A DNA stretch of 64,000 nucleotides from Paenibacillus sp. HWE-109 (GTDB taxonomy: Bacteria > Bacillota > Bacilli > Paenibacillales > NBRC-103111). The position numbers were made by a program, and so were the translations under genes. Within the stretch, counting starts at the first letter, position 1, and every line of letters starts with the position of its first letter. The stretch is taken from positions 5,828,001 to 5,892,000 of the forward strand of contig NZ_CP091881.1 of the NCBI RefSeq assembly GCF_022163125.1, read 5' to 3'. The notes beneath the pieces were generated by a model. The model saw nothing but the letters and a program-made list of their open reading frames with translations, was not told the origin of the DNA and searched no databases. Shown piece after piece: positions 17,463 through 26,790 of the stretch.

Positions 17463-18836
17463 TTATTTCTTTTCTTTAGCGCGAATTTTGTCCGTCGCTT
17501 CTTCCATGCGATCCGCCCACTGCTGCGGTGTAATTTCGCCTTTGGTAAGCGCGATCGTCGCGTTGTTTCTTGCTGTGACAAGCTCCTCTGGAATGACGAT
17601 TTCAGGCGCGACAACCGTATTCGGCGAGTTGTAGAATTTAGCTGCTTCTTTCGTCAGAGCCGGTGCATTCGTTCCTTCCAGATCAGCCTTAATGTTCGAA
17701 GGGGCTTTGGAAAGCTCCGCCCATAGTTTGCTTTGTTTTTCAGTGAAAATAAATTGCATAAACGCTTTAGCTGCTTCTGGGTTTTTGGCTTTCTTGGCAA
17801 TACCCACAGTGGATGTGTAAGGATTTGCTACAAACTTGCCGCCTTTATCCTGACCGATAGAAGGCAAGAAGCCGAATTCGAATCCAGCCGGAATGTCCTT
17901 CGCCATCTCGCTTTCCACCCAAATGCCGGTAGGGATGAACGCCGCTTTATGCTGCAGCCATTGGGATTGGGAATCTGTGTGGTTTAGCGCCGGAGACGCT
18001 TTATCGATAAGCCCCTTGTCTCTGATTTGCACAATTTTGTCCAGTGCTTTCATCACCGGATCGCTCTTCCAAACACCTTTCTCGAGCGTATTGATTTTCT
18101 TGGAAATGGAAGTATCATAGTTGTTCATCGCGATGATGGTTGGATCGAGCAAGGCTCCATTAATGTAATAGGGATAAACTCCTGTATGGATGTAATCGCT
18201 CATCTTGCCATCCGCTTTAATTTTCTCCCCTAAAGCCATGAAGCTTTGGAAATCTACAGGCGCTTCCCACCCTTTGCTTTTGAATAACGCTTTATCGTAG
18301 AACGTGCCCCAGGATCCGAAAACTAACGGAACAGCATATGCTTTTCCTGGCTTGTACTCCTCAGGCGGAGCGATCAGCAGATCGAGAATTTTCTTCCCAT
18401 CGATATTTTTGGCGTCTTTTAACCAATCCGTAATATCCATCAATTGGTCGTCCGTAACCATTTGCCTTGTGTTGGAGCCGGCTCCGTCAATGTATACAAA
18501 ATCAGGCGGATTGCCTTGCAGCCAGCGTGGTTTCATTTGATCATTAATTTTTGCTCCGGCGGACTCTTTAATTTTGAGATCAGGATTCTGCTTTTGGAAA
18601 TCAGCAATCGCTTGTTTCCACCACATATCTCCGTATCCACCAACAAAATATTGGATTTCGAAATCTCCGGCAAGCTTCGTTCCCCCTGCCTTTGCGCTCT
18701 CCGTCGATTTAGCGCTTTCAACAGGCTTCGTTGTCGGAGGCGTCGTACTCCCATTATTGCTTCCGCAACCACTCAGTGTTAACATAACTGTCGACAATAC
18801 CATACCCCATGCCACTACTTTTTTGGATGTTCTCAT
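17463..18836 (-). CDS. Sugar-binding lipoprotein of the GH20-linked importer
   Basis: A 457-residue extracellular solute-binding protein. Lipobox 'LTLSGC' with C24 as the lipidated residue, then a short Ser/Thr/Pro spacer and the binding fold ('QYFVGGYGDMWWKQAIADF', 'PDFVYIDGAG'). The start follows GGGGAGGTCATTTCG. It is the first gene of the importer cluster; a terminator lies just upstream on this strand (18967-19008) and a palindrome at 18898-18912 sits in its promoter region. Confidence 0.92.
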   Translation of the reverse strand: MRTSKKVVAWGMVLSTVMLTLSGCGSNNGSTTPPTTKPVESAKSTESAKAGGTKLAGDFEIQYFVGGYGDMWWKQAIADFQKQNPDLKIKESAGAKINDQMKPRWLQGNPPDFVYIDGAGSNTRQMVTDDQLMDITDWLKDAKNIDGKKILDLLIAPPEEYKPGKAYAVPLVFGSWGTFYDKALFKSKGWEAPVDFQSFMALGEKIKADGKMSDYIHTGVYPYYINGALLDPTIIAMNNYDTSISKKINTLEKGVWKSDPVMKALDKIVQIRDKGLIDKASPALNHTDSQSQWLQHKAAFIPTGIWVESEMAKDIPAGFEFGFLPSIGQDKGGKFVANPYTSTVGIAKKAKNPEAAKAFMQFIFTEKQSKLWAELSKAPSNIKADLEGTNAPALTKEAAKFYNSPNTVVAPEIVIPEELVTARNNATIALTKGEITPQQWADRMEEATDKIRAKEKK

Positions 18837-18897
18837 TCGAAATGACCTCCCCAGCGTTATGTTGATCCTTTCTTACACCTTAATCATAGTGATTTTC

Positions 18898-18912
18898 ATG
18901 GTTCGCAACCAT
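18898..18912. promoter_or_regulatory. Operator-like palindrome in front of the importer cluster
   Basis: ATGGTT-CGC-AACCAT is a perfect 15-base palindrome about 60-75 bases upstream of the binding-protein start, inside the likely promoter. On the minus strand a TATGAT element lies close downstream of it. A LacI- or ROK-type repressor or the nearby AraC-type regulator might bind here; none is proven. Confidence 0.45.
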
Positions 18913-18966
18913 TGATAAAAAAACTGTAAATAGTTAAAAATGTATTGTCTTTGGACGCGTATTGTA

Positions 18967-19008
18967 TAAAAAAACAAAACAAGCCTGGAATCATTTCCTA
19001 GACTTGTT
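18967..19008 (-). terminator. Terminator of the sensory operon
   Basis: On the minus strand AACAAG and CTTGTT arms, extended by AGGAA/TTCC, form an imperfect stem followed by TTTTGTTTTTTT. It closes the transcript that ends with the lipoprotein gene at 19021. Confidence 0.75.
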
Positions 19009-19020
19009 CTCATGCACAAC

Positions 19021-20295
19021 TCAATGACTTTTGTTCAAAGCAATTTGCTGCAGCCGGTCCAGCGCCTGTTTCGGACTTGTCTGACCGAGCAGCACAGTTT
19101 GCCCCATATTTCTGGTTGCATTAAGAACAGCCGACCAAGCTGGATCCTGAATGGGGTAAAACTTTGCAGTTTTAATCGCGTCCAAATTTTGCTTCATAGA
19201 CGGATCATCCTTCGCAAGTTTGCTGCCTACCGTTCGAATGGTTGGAAGAAACCCTTCCCGGAGGACAAACTCTTCGTAACGCGCATCTTCATACATAAAA
19301 TCGAGGAATTTGGATAAAGCCTCCTTATTCGTATGATTGGTTTTGAACGACATCAGAACGTCCTGCACGCCTAGTACCAAAGGTGTCTGACCCACTTTGA
19401 CCGGGATTGGCCCTTTCCCCCATTTCAGTCCCGGGTACTCCTGCGGAACGACCGTCTCAAAATAATTGCCGGAAATCAGCATGCCCAGCTTGCCGTTGCC
19501 AAGGATGCGCTGCTTCTCGTCGCGCGTCGTCACGGTTGGCTCCGCATCCGTTAACCCTTTTTCATACAAATCTTTCAGAAACGTGATGCCTTCCACATTT
19601 TCAGGAGAATTGATCGCCCACTCGCCATTTTTCATCCAGCCCCCGCCAGCACCGTAAAAGAAATAGGAGAGATAAGCCCAGATTTCGTTATCCGTCAAAT
19701 CAACGCCAAAGCCGTCAACTTGTTTAGTTTCCTTAATTTTACGCGCGTCTTCCTCTAAGGATTTCCAATCTTTCGGTGGCTGTGTAATCCCAACTTCATT
19801 GAAAATATCTTTGTTATAGTACAATTGCCGGATCGTAGCGACATAAGGAACCGTGTATTGCGTGCCCTCCATTTTACTGCTCTCCATCAAGTAAGGGTAA
19901 ATATCGTCCTTCAGCTCTTTCGACATGATATCATCCATACTGTTGAGCAGCCCGTCCTTGGCAAAATGCGCATAAATGTTCGTGAGCAGCAAATCCGGGG
20001 GCTCGTTGCGGCTAATCATGGTATTGTAGGCACTATCCAGAATATCCCAGTTAATGACCTGCAGTTCGACCGTGATGTTCGGGTACTTCGTCTCGAAATC
20101 TTTCACCAGTTTCTCAAAATAGGGCTTGGTAGACGAGCTATACTCTGCGGCTACGAAGGTAATCGATGCTTTAGCATCGGGATTGGCGGAAGCCGATCCA
20201 AGACCGTCCTCCCGGGTACATCCCGTGAATAACACAGCCGTAAGCTGCAAAAGTATGATCAACAAACCCCTTTTTCTTTGATCGAATTGGCTCAT
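19021..20295 (-). CDS. Sugar-binding lipoprotein in the sensory operon
   Basis: A 424-residue solute-binding lipoprotein; lipobox 'VLFTGC', C26. Binding-fold features include 'FVAAEYSSSTKPYFEKLVKD' and 'NEPPDLLLTNIY'. The ATG at 20295 is chosen because GAGGGGG precedes it; an upstream start at 20316 has no such site. There are no permeases in this operon. It follows a kinase, a regulator and a membrane-tethered binding protein, so it either feeds the importer at 15568-18836 or serves as a sensor component. Confidence 0.87.
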   Translation of the reverse strand: MSQFDQRKRGLLIILLQLTAVLFTGCTREDGLGSASANPDAKASITFVAAEYSSSTKPYFEKLVKDFETKYPNITVELQVINWDILDSAYNTMISRNEPPDLLLTNIYAHFAKDGLLNSMDDIMSKELKDDIYPYLMESSKMEGTQYTVPYVATIRQLYYNKDIFNEVGITQPPKDWKSLEEDARKIKETKQVDGFGVDLTDNEIWAYLSYFFYGAGGGWMKNGEWAINSPENVEGITFLKDLYEKGLTDAEPTVTTRDEKQRILGNGKLGMLISGNYFETVVPQEYPGLKWGKGPIPVKVGQTPLVLGVQDVLMSFKTNHTNKEALSKFLDFMYEDARYEEFVLREGFLPTIRTVGSKLAKDDPSMKQNLDAIKTAKFYPIQDPAWSAVLNATRNMGQTVLLGQTSPKQALDRLQQIALNKSH

Positions 20296-20320
20296 GGTTT
20301 GACCCCCTCTAGTCAAATGA

Positions 20321-21310
20321 CTACTTTTCTACCATTGGGAAGAGAAGCTCCTGATTTTCTTGCGTATACATATTTTCTCTGGTGATGGCACGGGATTCGA
20401 TATTAATCTTGGGGTCCACTTTGATACCCGAGGAAGCTTGAACTGCCGTTTCAACAGCTACATAGCCGAGATTGAATGGTTTTTTCACGATTTCAGCCTT
20501 TAAAATACCTTCTTCCAAAAGCTTGATTTGATAAATGGAACTGTCGAAGCCGACAATCTTGGTGCGGTTCCCGCGTTTCATTTCTTTAACTGCCCTCGCA
20601 GCTCCTAAGGTCGCCGTTTCATTCATAGCGGCAATCCCTTGGATGTCTGGATACATAGCCAATAGATTTTTGACCTGTTCATAAACCTCATCCTCTGTTC
20701 CTGCAAGCTCGAAATTTCCTGCATAGGCAACGCCGGGAAAAGCGGCAAACGCTGCTTGGCATCCGTCCTGACGTTCTTTCTCTGTGAGCGACTCCTTGCC
20801 GCTGCTAAGCGTCATTACGCGAAATAAGGAGTCATTCTGCCCTTCCGCCAAGATCAGGCCGGCTTGCCTCCCCGCTTCGGTATTGTCAGTCATAATCAGG
20901 CTTGCCTCCGGATGAGAGCGAACCGGTGAATCGATCAAGATAAGCTTCGTGCCGGATTTGGTTATTTTCTCGGCGGCGGATGATAGGGCATCGTAGTCAC
21001 TTGCAGCGAGAATGATCGCGTCCGGTTTCTTCGCCAGTGCTTCATCCACGCTGCGAATTTGCGCAGCCGTATCGCTTTCTGATAACGGCCCCCTAATGTC
21101 GAGGTTCACTGCGTACTCCTTGGCAGCCTCTTCTGCGCCTGAACGAACCATTTGCCAGTAATCCGAGCGAATATTATTCGTTTTCAACACAATTGCAATC
21201 TCCAGTTTCTTAGGATTCGTGATCCGCAGCATCTCCATGCCGATAACTACGACGAAACCAACCGTAATCGCGAGCAGCACTGCCCAGATAACCGGCTTTT
21301 TAAGGTGCAT
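20321..21310 (-). CDS. Membrane-tethered RbsB-like sugar-binding protein (probable sensor partner)
   Basis: A 329-residue periplasmic-binding-protein type I fold (ribose/galactose family): 'AIVLKTNNIRSDYWQMV', 'KPDAIILAASDYDAL', 'IQGIAAMNETATLGAARA' and 'KIVGFDSS'. The N-terminus 'PVIWAVLLAITVGFVVVIG' is a hydrophobic anchor without a lipobox cysteine or clear cleavage site, so the protein should stay attached to the membrane. The start at 21310 follows AGAAAGGAG and overlaps the end of the kinase gene by 11 bases. Such proteins next to YesM kinases act as ligand-binding partners in three-component sugar sensors (known for AraP-S-T-like systems). Confidence 0.87.
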   Translation of the reverse strand: MHLKKPVIWAVLLAITVGFVVVIGMEMLRITNPKKLEIAIVLKTNNIRSDYWQMVRSGAEEAAKEYAVNLDIRGPLSESDTAAQIRSVDEALAKKPDAIILAASDYDALSSAAEKITKSGTKLILIDSPVRSHPEASLIMTDNTEAGRQAGLILAEGQNDSLFRVMTLSSGKESLTEKERQDGCQAAFAAFPGVAYAGNFELAGTEDEVYEQVKNLLAMYPDIQGIAAMNETATLGAARAVKEMKRGNRTKIVGFDSSIYQIKLLEEGILKAEIVKKPFNLGYVAVETAVQASSGIKVDPKINIESRAITRENMYTQENQELLFPMVEK

Positions 21311-23096
21311 GATCGGCTCCTTTCTGGAGGCATTTGGGGAGAACAATCCTGACTTCCGTGCCTACCCACTTTTCGCTCTTATAAGACAGACCGAACTCAT
21401 TTCCGAATAGTTGGATACGTTCATTCACATTGCTGACGCCAATTCCCTTGACAACGCCATCTCTCGACTTCAAGATTTGCTCCATCTGCTCCTGCTCCAT
21501 GCCGACGCCATTATCAGCGACGACAAAGACAATCGTATCCCCAGCTTCTGTCCCTGTTATGGTTACCTGTCCAGGCTCCAGGCTGTTTTTAATCCCATGA
21601 TAAATCGCATTCTCGACAATAGGCTGCAAAATAATTTTGGGAATATGCACATCCAGAATCCCAGTATCTACGTCGATCCGAAAATCAAGCTTATCCTTAT
21701 ATCGCATCGTTTGAATCTGGAGATAGTTGGTAATATGCTCAATCTCTACCCGAACGGGAACAGTTTCATCATTTTTATGAATAATGGCACGAAACAGCTT
21801 GGCCAGAGAGGAGGTCATCAGCACAACCTCATCATGCTTTTTACGCTCCGCCATCCAGATGATGGAATCGAGCGTGTTATACAAAAAATGAGGATTGATT
21901 TGCGCTTCCAGCAGCTTCATCTCGCTCTTGCGCTTGCTTTCTTCATTTTGAATAATTTGATTCATCAAATCTCGAATGCGGCCAACCATAATCGTGAACG
22001 TGTGGCTTAATTGCCCGATTTCATTCTTGCTTTGAAAGTCCGAACGAATCGTGAAATCTCCTTTTTCCACTTGTTTCATGTTTCTTTGCAGCAGTTTGAT
22101 CGGTTGTGAAAGGTGACGAGAAAGAATAAATGAGAGGCATAACGCGATGACTAGAGCTAAGATGGTCCACAAGAAATAAGAGACATTAATCTGATATTGG
22201 TTGGCAATGAGTTCATTGGCATAGGCGACCCCGACGATTTTCCAGCCGAAATGCGTCTCCTGGATTGTATACATCCTTTTTTTGTTGCCTTCCCCTGTCG
22301 TGAAACTGCCGCTCCCGGATTGTTTGACCTGATCGATCATCTCCGTTTTCAGATTACTGTTGATCAGCTTCTGCTGCGGATGATACACGATGCTGCCATC
22401 CTTATCGACGATGAAAACATAGCCTCTTTTGCCGAGGTTAATCTGATTGCAAATTTGGTTTATAACACTCAGATTTAGATCAACGAGGAAAATACCATCT
22501 CCCGTAATGCCGTCTGCGCTTTTCAGCTCACGGCTTAGTGAAACAACCCACCGGTACTCGTTCTGAATCATGTTCTGGACGTGCGGAGCGGAAATGACGG
22601 ATCTTCCTCCCTCCGCCTTCGCGTTTCTGTACCAAGGCTGTTCTTCGAAGTTGGCGTTCAAGTTCAGGCTTGTAATTCTACGGTCTGAGACAAATCTTTT
22701 GTTGTAGCCAAATACCATGATCGAGGCAATATCTTTGCGGGTAATCAAAATAGATTGAAATAAATCGGATATACGTTTCTCATACGGCCTGCGCTCTTCA
22801 TCGCTAATAAAGCTCGTACCCGTAATATAATATTTCACGTCCTTGTTCGTGGATGCGAGCAGAGAAATATCTTCCATATTGGTGATATAGGATTGAAGAT
22901 TAATATTCACTTGTTTGACGATTTCAGAGATATAATGTTTGGAATTCATTTCTACCGCATCAGCGGACAAACGATAAGAGATGTAACTTGTAATCACGAT
23001 CAGAAACAGAATCAGACACGAGAAGACGACAGAAATACTGGATTGAATGCTTCTGAATTTGAATAGAAATGATCCGACATTCCGTCCTTTTCTCAT
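21300..23096 (-). CDS. YesM-type sensor histidine kinase
   Basis: A 598-residue kinase: membrane segment about 22-40, extracellular dCache-like sensor about 45-290 ('GYVFIVDKDGSIVYHP' is characteristic), second membrane segment about 305-327, HAMP about 328-380, His_kinase motif 'QINPHFLYNTLD' with H403, and HATPase boxes 'LQPIVENAIYHGI' and 'DNGVGME'. It starts 2 bases after the regulator gene ends, with GAAGGAG as ribosome site. It probably senses together with the RbsB-like protein encoded next. Confidence 0.93.
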   Translation of the reverse strand: MRKGRNVGSFLFKFRSIQSSISVVFSCLILFLIVITSYISYRLSADAVEMNSKHYISEIVKQVNINLQSYITNMEDISLLASTNKDVKYYITGTSFISDEERRPYEKRISDLFQSILITRKDIASIMVFGYNKRFVSDRRITSLNLNANFEEQPWYRNAKAEGGRSVISAPHVQNMIQNEYRWVVSLSRELKSADGITGDGIFLVDLNLSVINQICNQINLGKRGYVFIVDKDGSIVYHPQQKLINSNLKTEMIDQVKQSGSGSFTTGEGNKKRMYTIQETHFGWKIVGVAYANELIANQYQINVSYFLWTILALVIALCLSFILSRHLSQPIKLLQRNMKQVEKGDFTIRSDFQSKNEIGQLSHTFTIMVGRIRDLMNQIIQNEESKRKSEMKLLEAQINPHFLYNTLDSIIWMAERKKHDEVVLMTSSLAKLFRAIIHKNDETVPVRVEIEHITNYLQIQTMRYKDKLDFRIDVDTGILDVHIPKIILQPIVENAIYHGIKNSLEPGQVTITGTEAGDTIVFVVADNGVGMEQEQMEQILKSRDGVVKGIGVSNVNERIQLFGNEFGLSYKSEKWVGTEVRIVLPKCLQKGADHAP

Positions 23097-23098
23097 CT

Positions 23099-24724
23099 TT
23101 ATTTCTCCTTCAACAACTTATCTCGGTATTCCGTAGGTGTCGTTCCCGTATGCTTTTTAAATAACACACTGAAATATTGAGGGTCGCTGTAGCCAACTTT
23201 TAACGCCACTTCATAGGATTTCAAAGACGTCTGATTTAGCAAATCTTTGGCTTTATCGATCCGCACGCGCGTTACGTACTCCATAATCGTTTGTTCCTTA
23301 TTCTGCTTAAACACAGAACTAAAGTAGCTTTTGCTCAAATGGACATGGCGGCAAAGTTCATCGACGGAAAGGTTCTCGTTCACATAATGCTTTTCGATGT
23401 AATCGATCACACTCAGAACTTGCATTTTCGTTTGATCGTTTCGCTGCTCCGCCACAAATAAAATCGCTTCTTTACAAATCGTTTTGAGCCACTCCTCAAT
23501 TTCCTCCAACGTTTTGAACTGATTGATCTCTTTTTGAGCGATGTCATATCCTTTGAAATGCTTGCTGTGATTGCCTTCGAACTCATGAATCGTGTTCATT
23601 ATGGAAATAATGATCGATTGAATTTGTAAATAACAGCCGCCCATGGGCATTAAAGAAGCCTTAAGACAACTGATTAATTGTTCGATCAACGCTTGCGTTT
23701 CCCCGAACGTTCCCGTCTTGATCACGGTAGAGAACTTTCGGTTCCATTCCATATCCAGTTGCTGAACAGGCCTGTTGCCGCCCTCCATATCCTGAATAGA
23801 GATGACTCTGTTGTTGCCGAGCATGAACCTGTAATCCAGCGCCGAGATCGCCCCTTTGTAAGAGAGTGGGAGCTCGTGCAAAGTTCTGCACATCGTGCCG
23901 ACGCCAACCGTAACCGTACATTTCAAATATTTCTCCATGCAGAAGCGCATGACCTCAGACAAGTTGAGCGCAGCTTCATCGAGTTCGTTTCCTGATTCTC
24001 CATAGAAGAGAACGACCATTCTCTCTTCCCTCGTGCGGAAAACAATGGCTTCTTTGCTTTCCACTACTTCCTGCACAATATTGTAGGCAGCAGATCGGAA
24101 AAGCTCCGGATCGTTCTGCCATCTTTCCTTCTTGATTTCGTCCAAATTATCAATGTCAATGGCGACAACAAGATAAGGCGGTTCGATTAACGGAAGCCCG
24201 AAATAGTGAAACCGCTCCAGAATCTTTCTTTCACTTAGGGTACCGCTCATCAGCTGTTCCAAAAATCGTTCTCTCAACAAAGGCAGGCTTTGATGCAGCT
24301 GCATTTTCAAATGGGAGAGGTTTTCGCGGCTTTCCGCTTCCTTGTCCATTTCTGCCTTCACTCTATCCAGCAGACTGCGAATTTCATTTGCCGTAATCGG
24401 TTTGATAACAAAATCGTGAACTTTCAAACGCAGCGCTTGCTGGGCGTAGTCAAACTCATCATGGCCCGTGAGAATAATCACCTTGATATACGGATATTTC
24501 AATTGAATTTGCCTGGTTAGCTCCATCCCATCCATGAACGGCATGCAAATATCCGACAAAACCAAATCCGGCCTAAGGTCTGCAATCGCTTCCAAAGCTT
24601 CTTTGCCATTCCTATAGTCTCCGATACATTCAAAACCGTGCCGTTCCCACTCGATGCTCTCTTTGATCCCTTCTCTTACCTCAATTTCATCGTCCACGAT
24701 TATGATTCGATATATGATGTTCAC
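23099..24724 (-). CDS. YesN-type response regulator (REC + AraC-type)
   Basis: A 541-residue regulator, first gene of the sensory operon. The receiver domain has the acidic residues in 'IIVDDEIEVREG' and phospho-acceptor D58 in 'LVLSDICMPFMDG'; the lysine is in 'FVIKPI'. The C-terminal 100 residues hold the AraC-type DNA-binding domain ('SYFSSVFKQNKEQTIMEYV', 'QYFSVLFKKHTGTTP'). It likely controls the GH20/importer genes that follow downstream. Confidence 0.93.
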   Translation of the reverse strand: MNIIYRIIIVDDEIEVREGIKESIEWERHGFECIGDYRNGKEALEAIADLRPDLVLSDICMPFMDGMELTRQIQLKYPYIKVIILTGHDEFDYAQQALRLKVHDFVIKPITANEIRSLLDRVKAEMDKEAESRENLSHLKMQLHQSLPLLRERFLEQLMSGTLSERKILERFHYFGLPLIEPPYLVVAIDIDNLDEIKKERWQNDPELFRSAAYNIVQEVVESKEAIVFRTREERMVVLFYGESGNELDEAALNLSEVMRFCMEKYLKCTVTVGVGTMCRTLHELPLSYKGAISALDYRFMLGNNRVISIQDMEGGNRPVQQLDMEWNRKFSTVIKTGTFGETQALIEQLISCLKASLMPMGGCYLQIQSIIISIMNTIHEFEGNHSKHFKGYDIAQKEINQFKTLEEIEEWLKTICKEAILFVAEQRNDQTKMQVLSVIDYIEKHYVNENLSVDELCRHVHLSKSYFSSVFKQNKEQTIMEYVTRVRIDKAKDLLNQTSLKSYEVALKVGYSDPQYFSVLFKKHTGTTPTEYRDKLLKEK

Positions 24725-25157
24725 CCCATTCTTTGCTTAAAATGAGTTTCGATTAGTGTCAGGAATCCTGCCACAGACAAGGATGCAAAGTAATGACACA
24801 TCAAAACCCTTTTATAGATTGCAATAGGCTTTTTTCGCATGATGTCATCATCATTATACAAGCCTTTGCTTGTATCGGATAGAGCCTATTCGAATGGTTT
24901 TATTTGCATTACTGATAAAAATTGGAATAATCATTCGATCGGCTGCACACAAATAATCCCCCCCACCGGTTTGGATTGGCAGGGGGATTACGCAGTTGTT
25001 TGAATTAGAGCGCCGCTAAGGCAGCCATTTTCTGCCTTAAATCTTGTTTGTGGCCGCGTGATTCGAGGTAATATATAACAATACATGTCATTAATAGTAG
25101 TAAGTTGTTTTACAAGGCTGTGGGCGGCCAAGCGGCGATGTATCTGTCAAACTTCCA
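24725..25157. other. Gene-free region upstream of the sensory operon, with a hairpin
   Basis: No convincing gene. It should hold the promoter of the regulator gene. A hairpin is seen with arms TAATCCCCC (24954-24962) and GGGGGATTA (24982-24990) around the 19-base loop; on the minus strand it is followed by TTTGTG, so it resembles a terminator but has no gene ending at it. Confidence 0.5.
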
Positions 25158-25206
25158 CAAAAAAAAGCTCGCTCTCCGAAGCATCAGATGCCTCGGCAAG
25201 CAAGCT
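25158..25206 (-). terminator. Terminator of leuB
   Basis: On the minus strand AAGCTTGCTTGCCGAGGCATC pairs imperfectly with GATGCTTCGGAGAGCGAGCTT (described in two parts: outer AAGCT/AGCTT and inner CCGAGGCATC/GATGCTTCGG), followed by eight Ts. Confidence 0.85.
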
Positions 25207-25213
25207 TATTTTA

Positions 25214-26293
25214 CTATTTACGCATAGCGTCAACGATCAATTGGCCCATTGCCAATGTACCGATAGCCGTGCTCTTATCAACAGCGATATCGCCTGTACG
25301 GTGACCCGCATCCAGCACTTCTTTCACTGCGCGCTCAATGGAATCCGCTGCTTCATGGTAACCAAATGTCAAACGGAACATCAGAGCGACCGACAAGATT
25401 GTTGCAATTGGGTTGGAGATCCCTTGACCAGCAATATCAGGCGCAGAGCCATGTACCGGCTCGTACAAGCCGAAACTGCCTTCGCCAAGCGAAGCGGAAG
25501 CCAACATCCCGATGGAACCAGTCAACATAGCAGCTTCATCGCTTAGGATGTCGCCAAACATGTTTTCCGTTACGATAACATCGAAGCTGGACGGACGACG
25601 CAGCAATTGCATCGCACAGTTGTCTACAAGCACGTGCTCAAGTTCAACATCCGGATAGTCAACCGCAATCCGGTTAACCGTTTCGCGCCATAGACGGGAA
25701 GTTTCCAGAACGTTCGCTTTGTCTACGGAAGCAAGCTTCTTACGACGCGTTTGAGCAATTTCAAACGCTTGACGCGCGATACGCTCAATTTCAGTTACAT
25801 TATAAGCACAAGTATCAACCGCTTCTTGACCGTTAGCTGTCTCACGACGGAATTTCTCACCGAAGTAGATCCCGCCTGTCAACTCACGCACAACGATCAA
25901 GTCAGTGCCTTCCAGCACTTCTGGTTTCAACGTGGACGCTTCTTTCAAGCAATCGAAAATGAATGCCGGACGAATGTTGGAGAACAAGCCAAGCGCTTTG
26001 CGAATGCCGAGAAGGCCTGTTTCGGGACGAAGCTCTTTGGAGTTGTTGTCCCATTTCGGACCACCAACAGCTCCAAGCAGAACAGCGTCTGCGGATTGAC
26101 ACACTTCCAATGTTTCTTGCGGAAGCGGTGTGCCTTTCTCATCGATTGCAATACCACCGAACAAAGCATGTTCGGTTTCAAATTGATAACCGAATAATGC
26201 TTCGGTACGTTTCAACACTTTTTCTGCTTCTGCTACAACTTCAGGACCAATACCGTCTCCAGCAATGATCGCAATTTTTTTTACATCTGCCAT
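25214..26293 (-). CDS. leuB: 3-isopropylmalate dehydrogenase
   Basis: A 359-residue NAD-dependent oxidative decarboxylase of leucine biosynthesis. Family marks are 'AGDGIGPEVVAEAEKVL', 'LLGAVGGPKWD', the substrate region 'VRELTGGIYFG', the catalytic tyrosine in the following 'ACAYN' area, and 'PVHGSAPDIAGQGISNP', which binds NAD. The ribosome site is AAGGAGTGAATAACAGTC. It is separated from leuA by an aminotransferase gene and a 500-base repeat-bearing gap, so it probably has its own promoter. leuC and leuD are not in the window. Confidence 0.97.
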   Translation of the reverse strand: MADVKKIAIIAGDGIGPEVVAEAEKVLKRTEALFGYQFETEHALFGGIAIDEKGTPLPQETLEVCQSADAVLLGAVGGPKWDNNSKELRPETGLLGIRKALGLFSNIRPAFIFDCLKEASTLKPEVLEGTDLIVVRELTGGIYFGEKFRRETANGQEAVDTCAYNVTEIERIARQAFEIAQTRRKKLASVDKANVLETSRLWRETVNRIAVDYPDVELEHVLVDNCAMQLLRRPSSFDVIVTENMFGDILSDEAAMLTGSIGMLASASLGEGSFGLYEPVHGSAPDIAGQGISNPIATILSVALMFRLTFGYHEAADSIERAVKEVLDAGHRTGDIAVDKSTAIGTLAMGQLIVDAMRK

Positions 26294-26500
26294 GACTGTT
26301 ATTCACTCCTTAATTTAGTAAAACTGTTAGTACGCATCTACTATCGCATATGATGCTCTCATTGTAACATAAGATAACCTTCTTCATTAGATATAAAAGC
26401 TATTGCTTTTATAGGTATCGCCTATAAGCATTAACAGGAGCCTATCCTGTTTTCACACCTTGATCGAACGGTTGGTTTTGCCTTCTAGGCTTTTCCTCCC

Positions 26501-26697
26501 GATAAGAGCCTCCAAGGACTTCTATTCGTGTATGAATGCCACTTTTCGCGCAAATAAGAGCTGTTTGAGACTCTTACTGCATCGTGTTAGGGAGTTTCTG
26601 CGTGTTTCACCGGAGATAAGAGTCCTTAAGGACTCCTATACATGAAAAAAACCCTCTTTTTGTGCAAATAGGAGCTGTTGAAGACTCTTATTTGCAC
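26501..26697. repeat. Pair of diverged palindromic repeats between aminotransferase and leuB
   Basis: Two related ~82-base copies (26501-26580 and 26615-26697). Each begins GATAAGAGyCyCnAAGGACT and ends GGAGCTGTTgAaGACTCTTA or a close variant, so each unit is itself an imperfect inverted repeat. The rest of 26294-26790 holds no gene. Confidence 0.7.
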
Positions 26698-26790
26698 AAT
26701 AGGGGGAGGGCGTGTGAGATAGGCCTACTCCGGAGAAACAAGCACTTTCCGCTGCCTTATTTCCCGAAGTGAGCCTCATGAAAGGATGGC

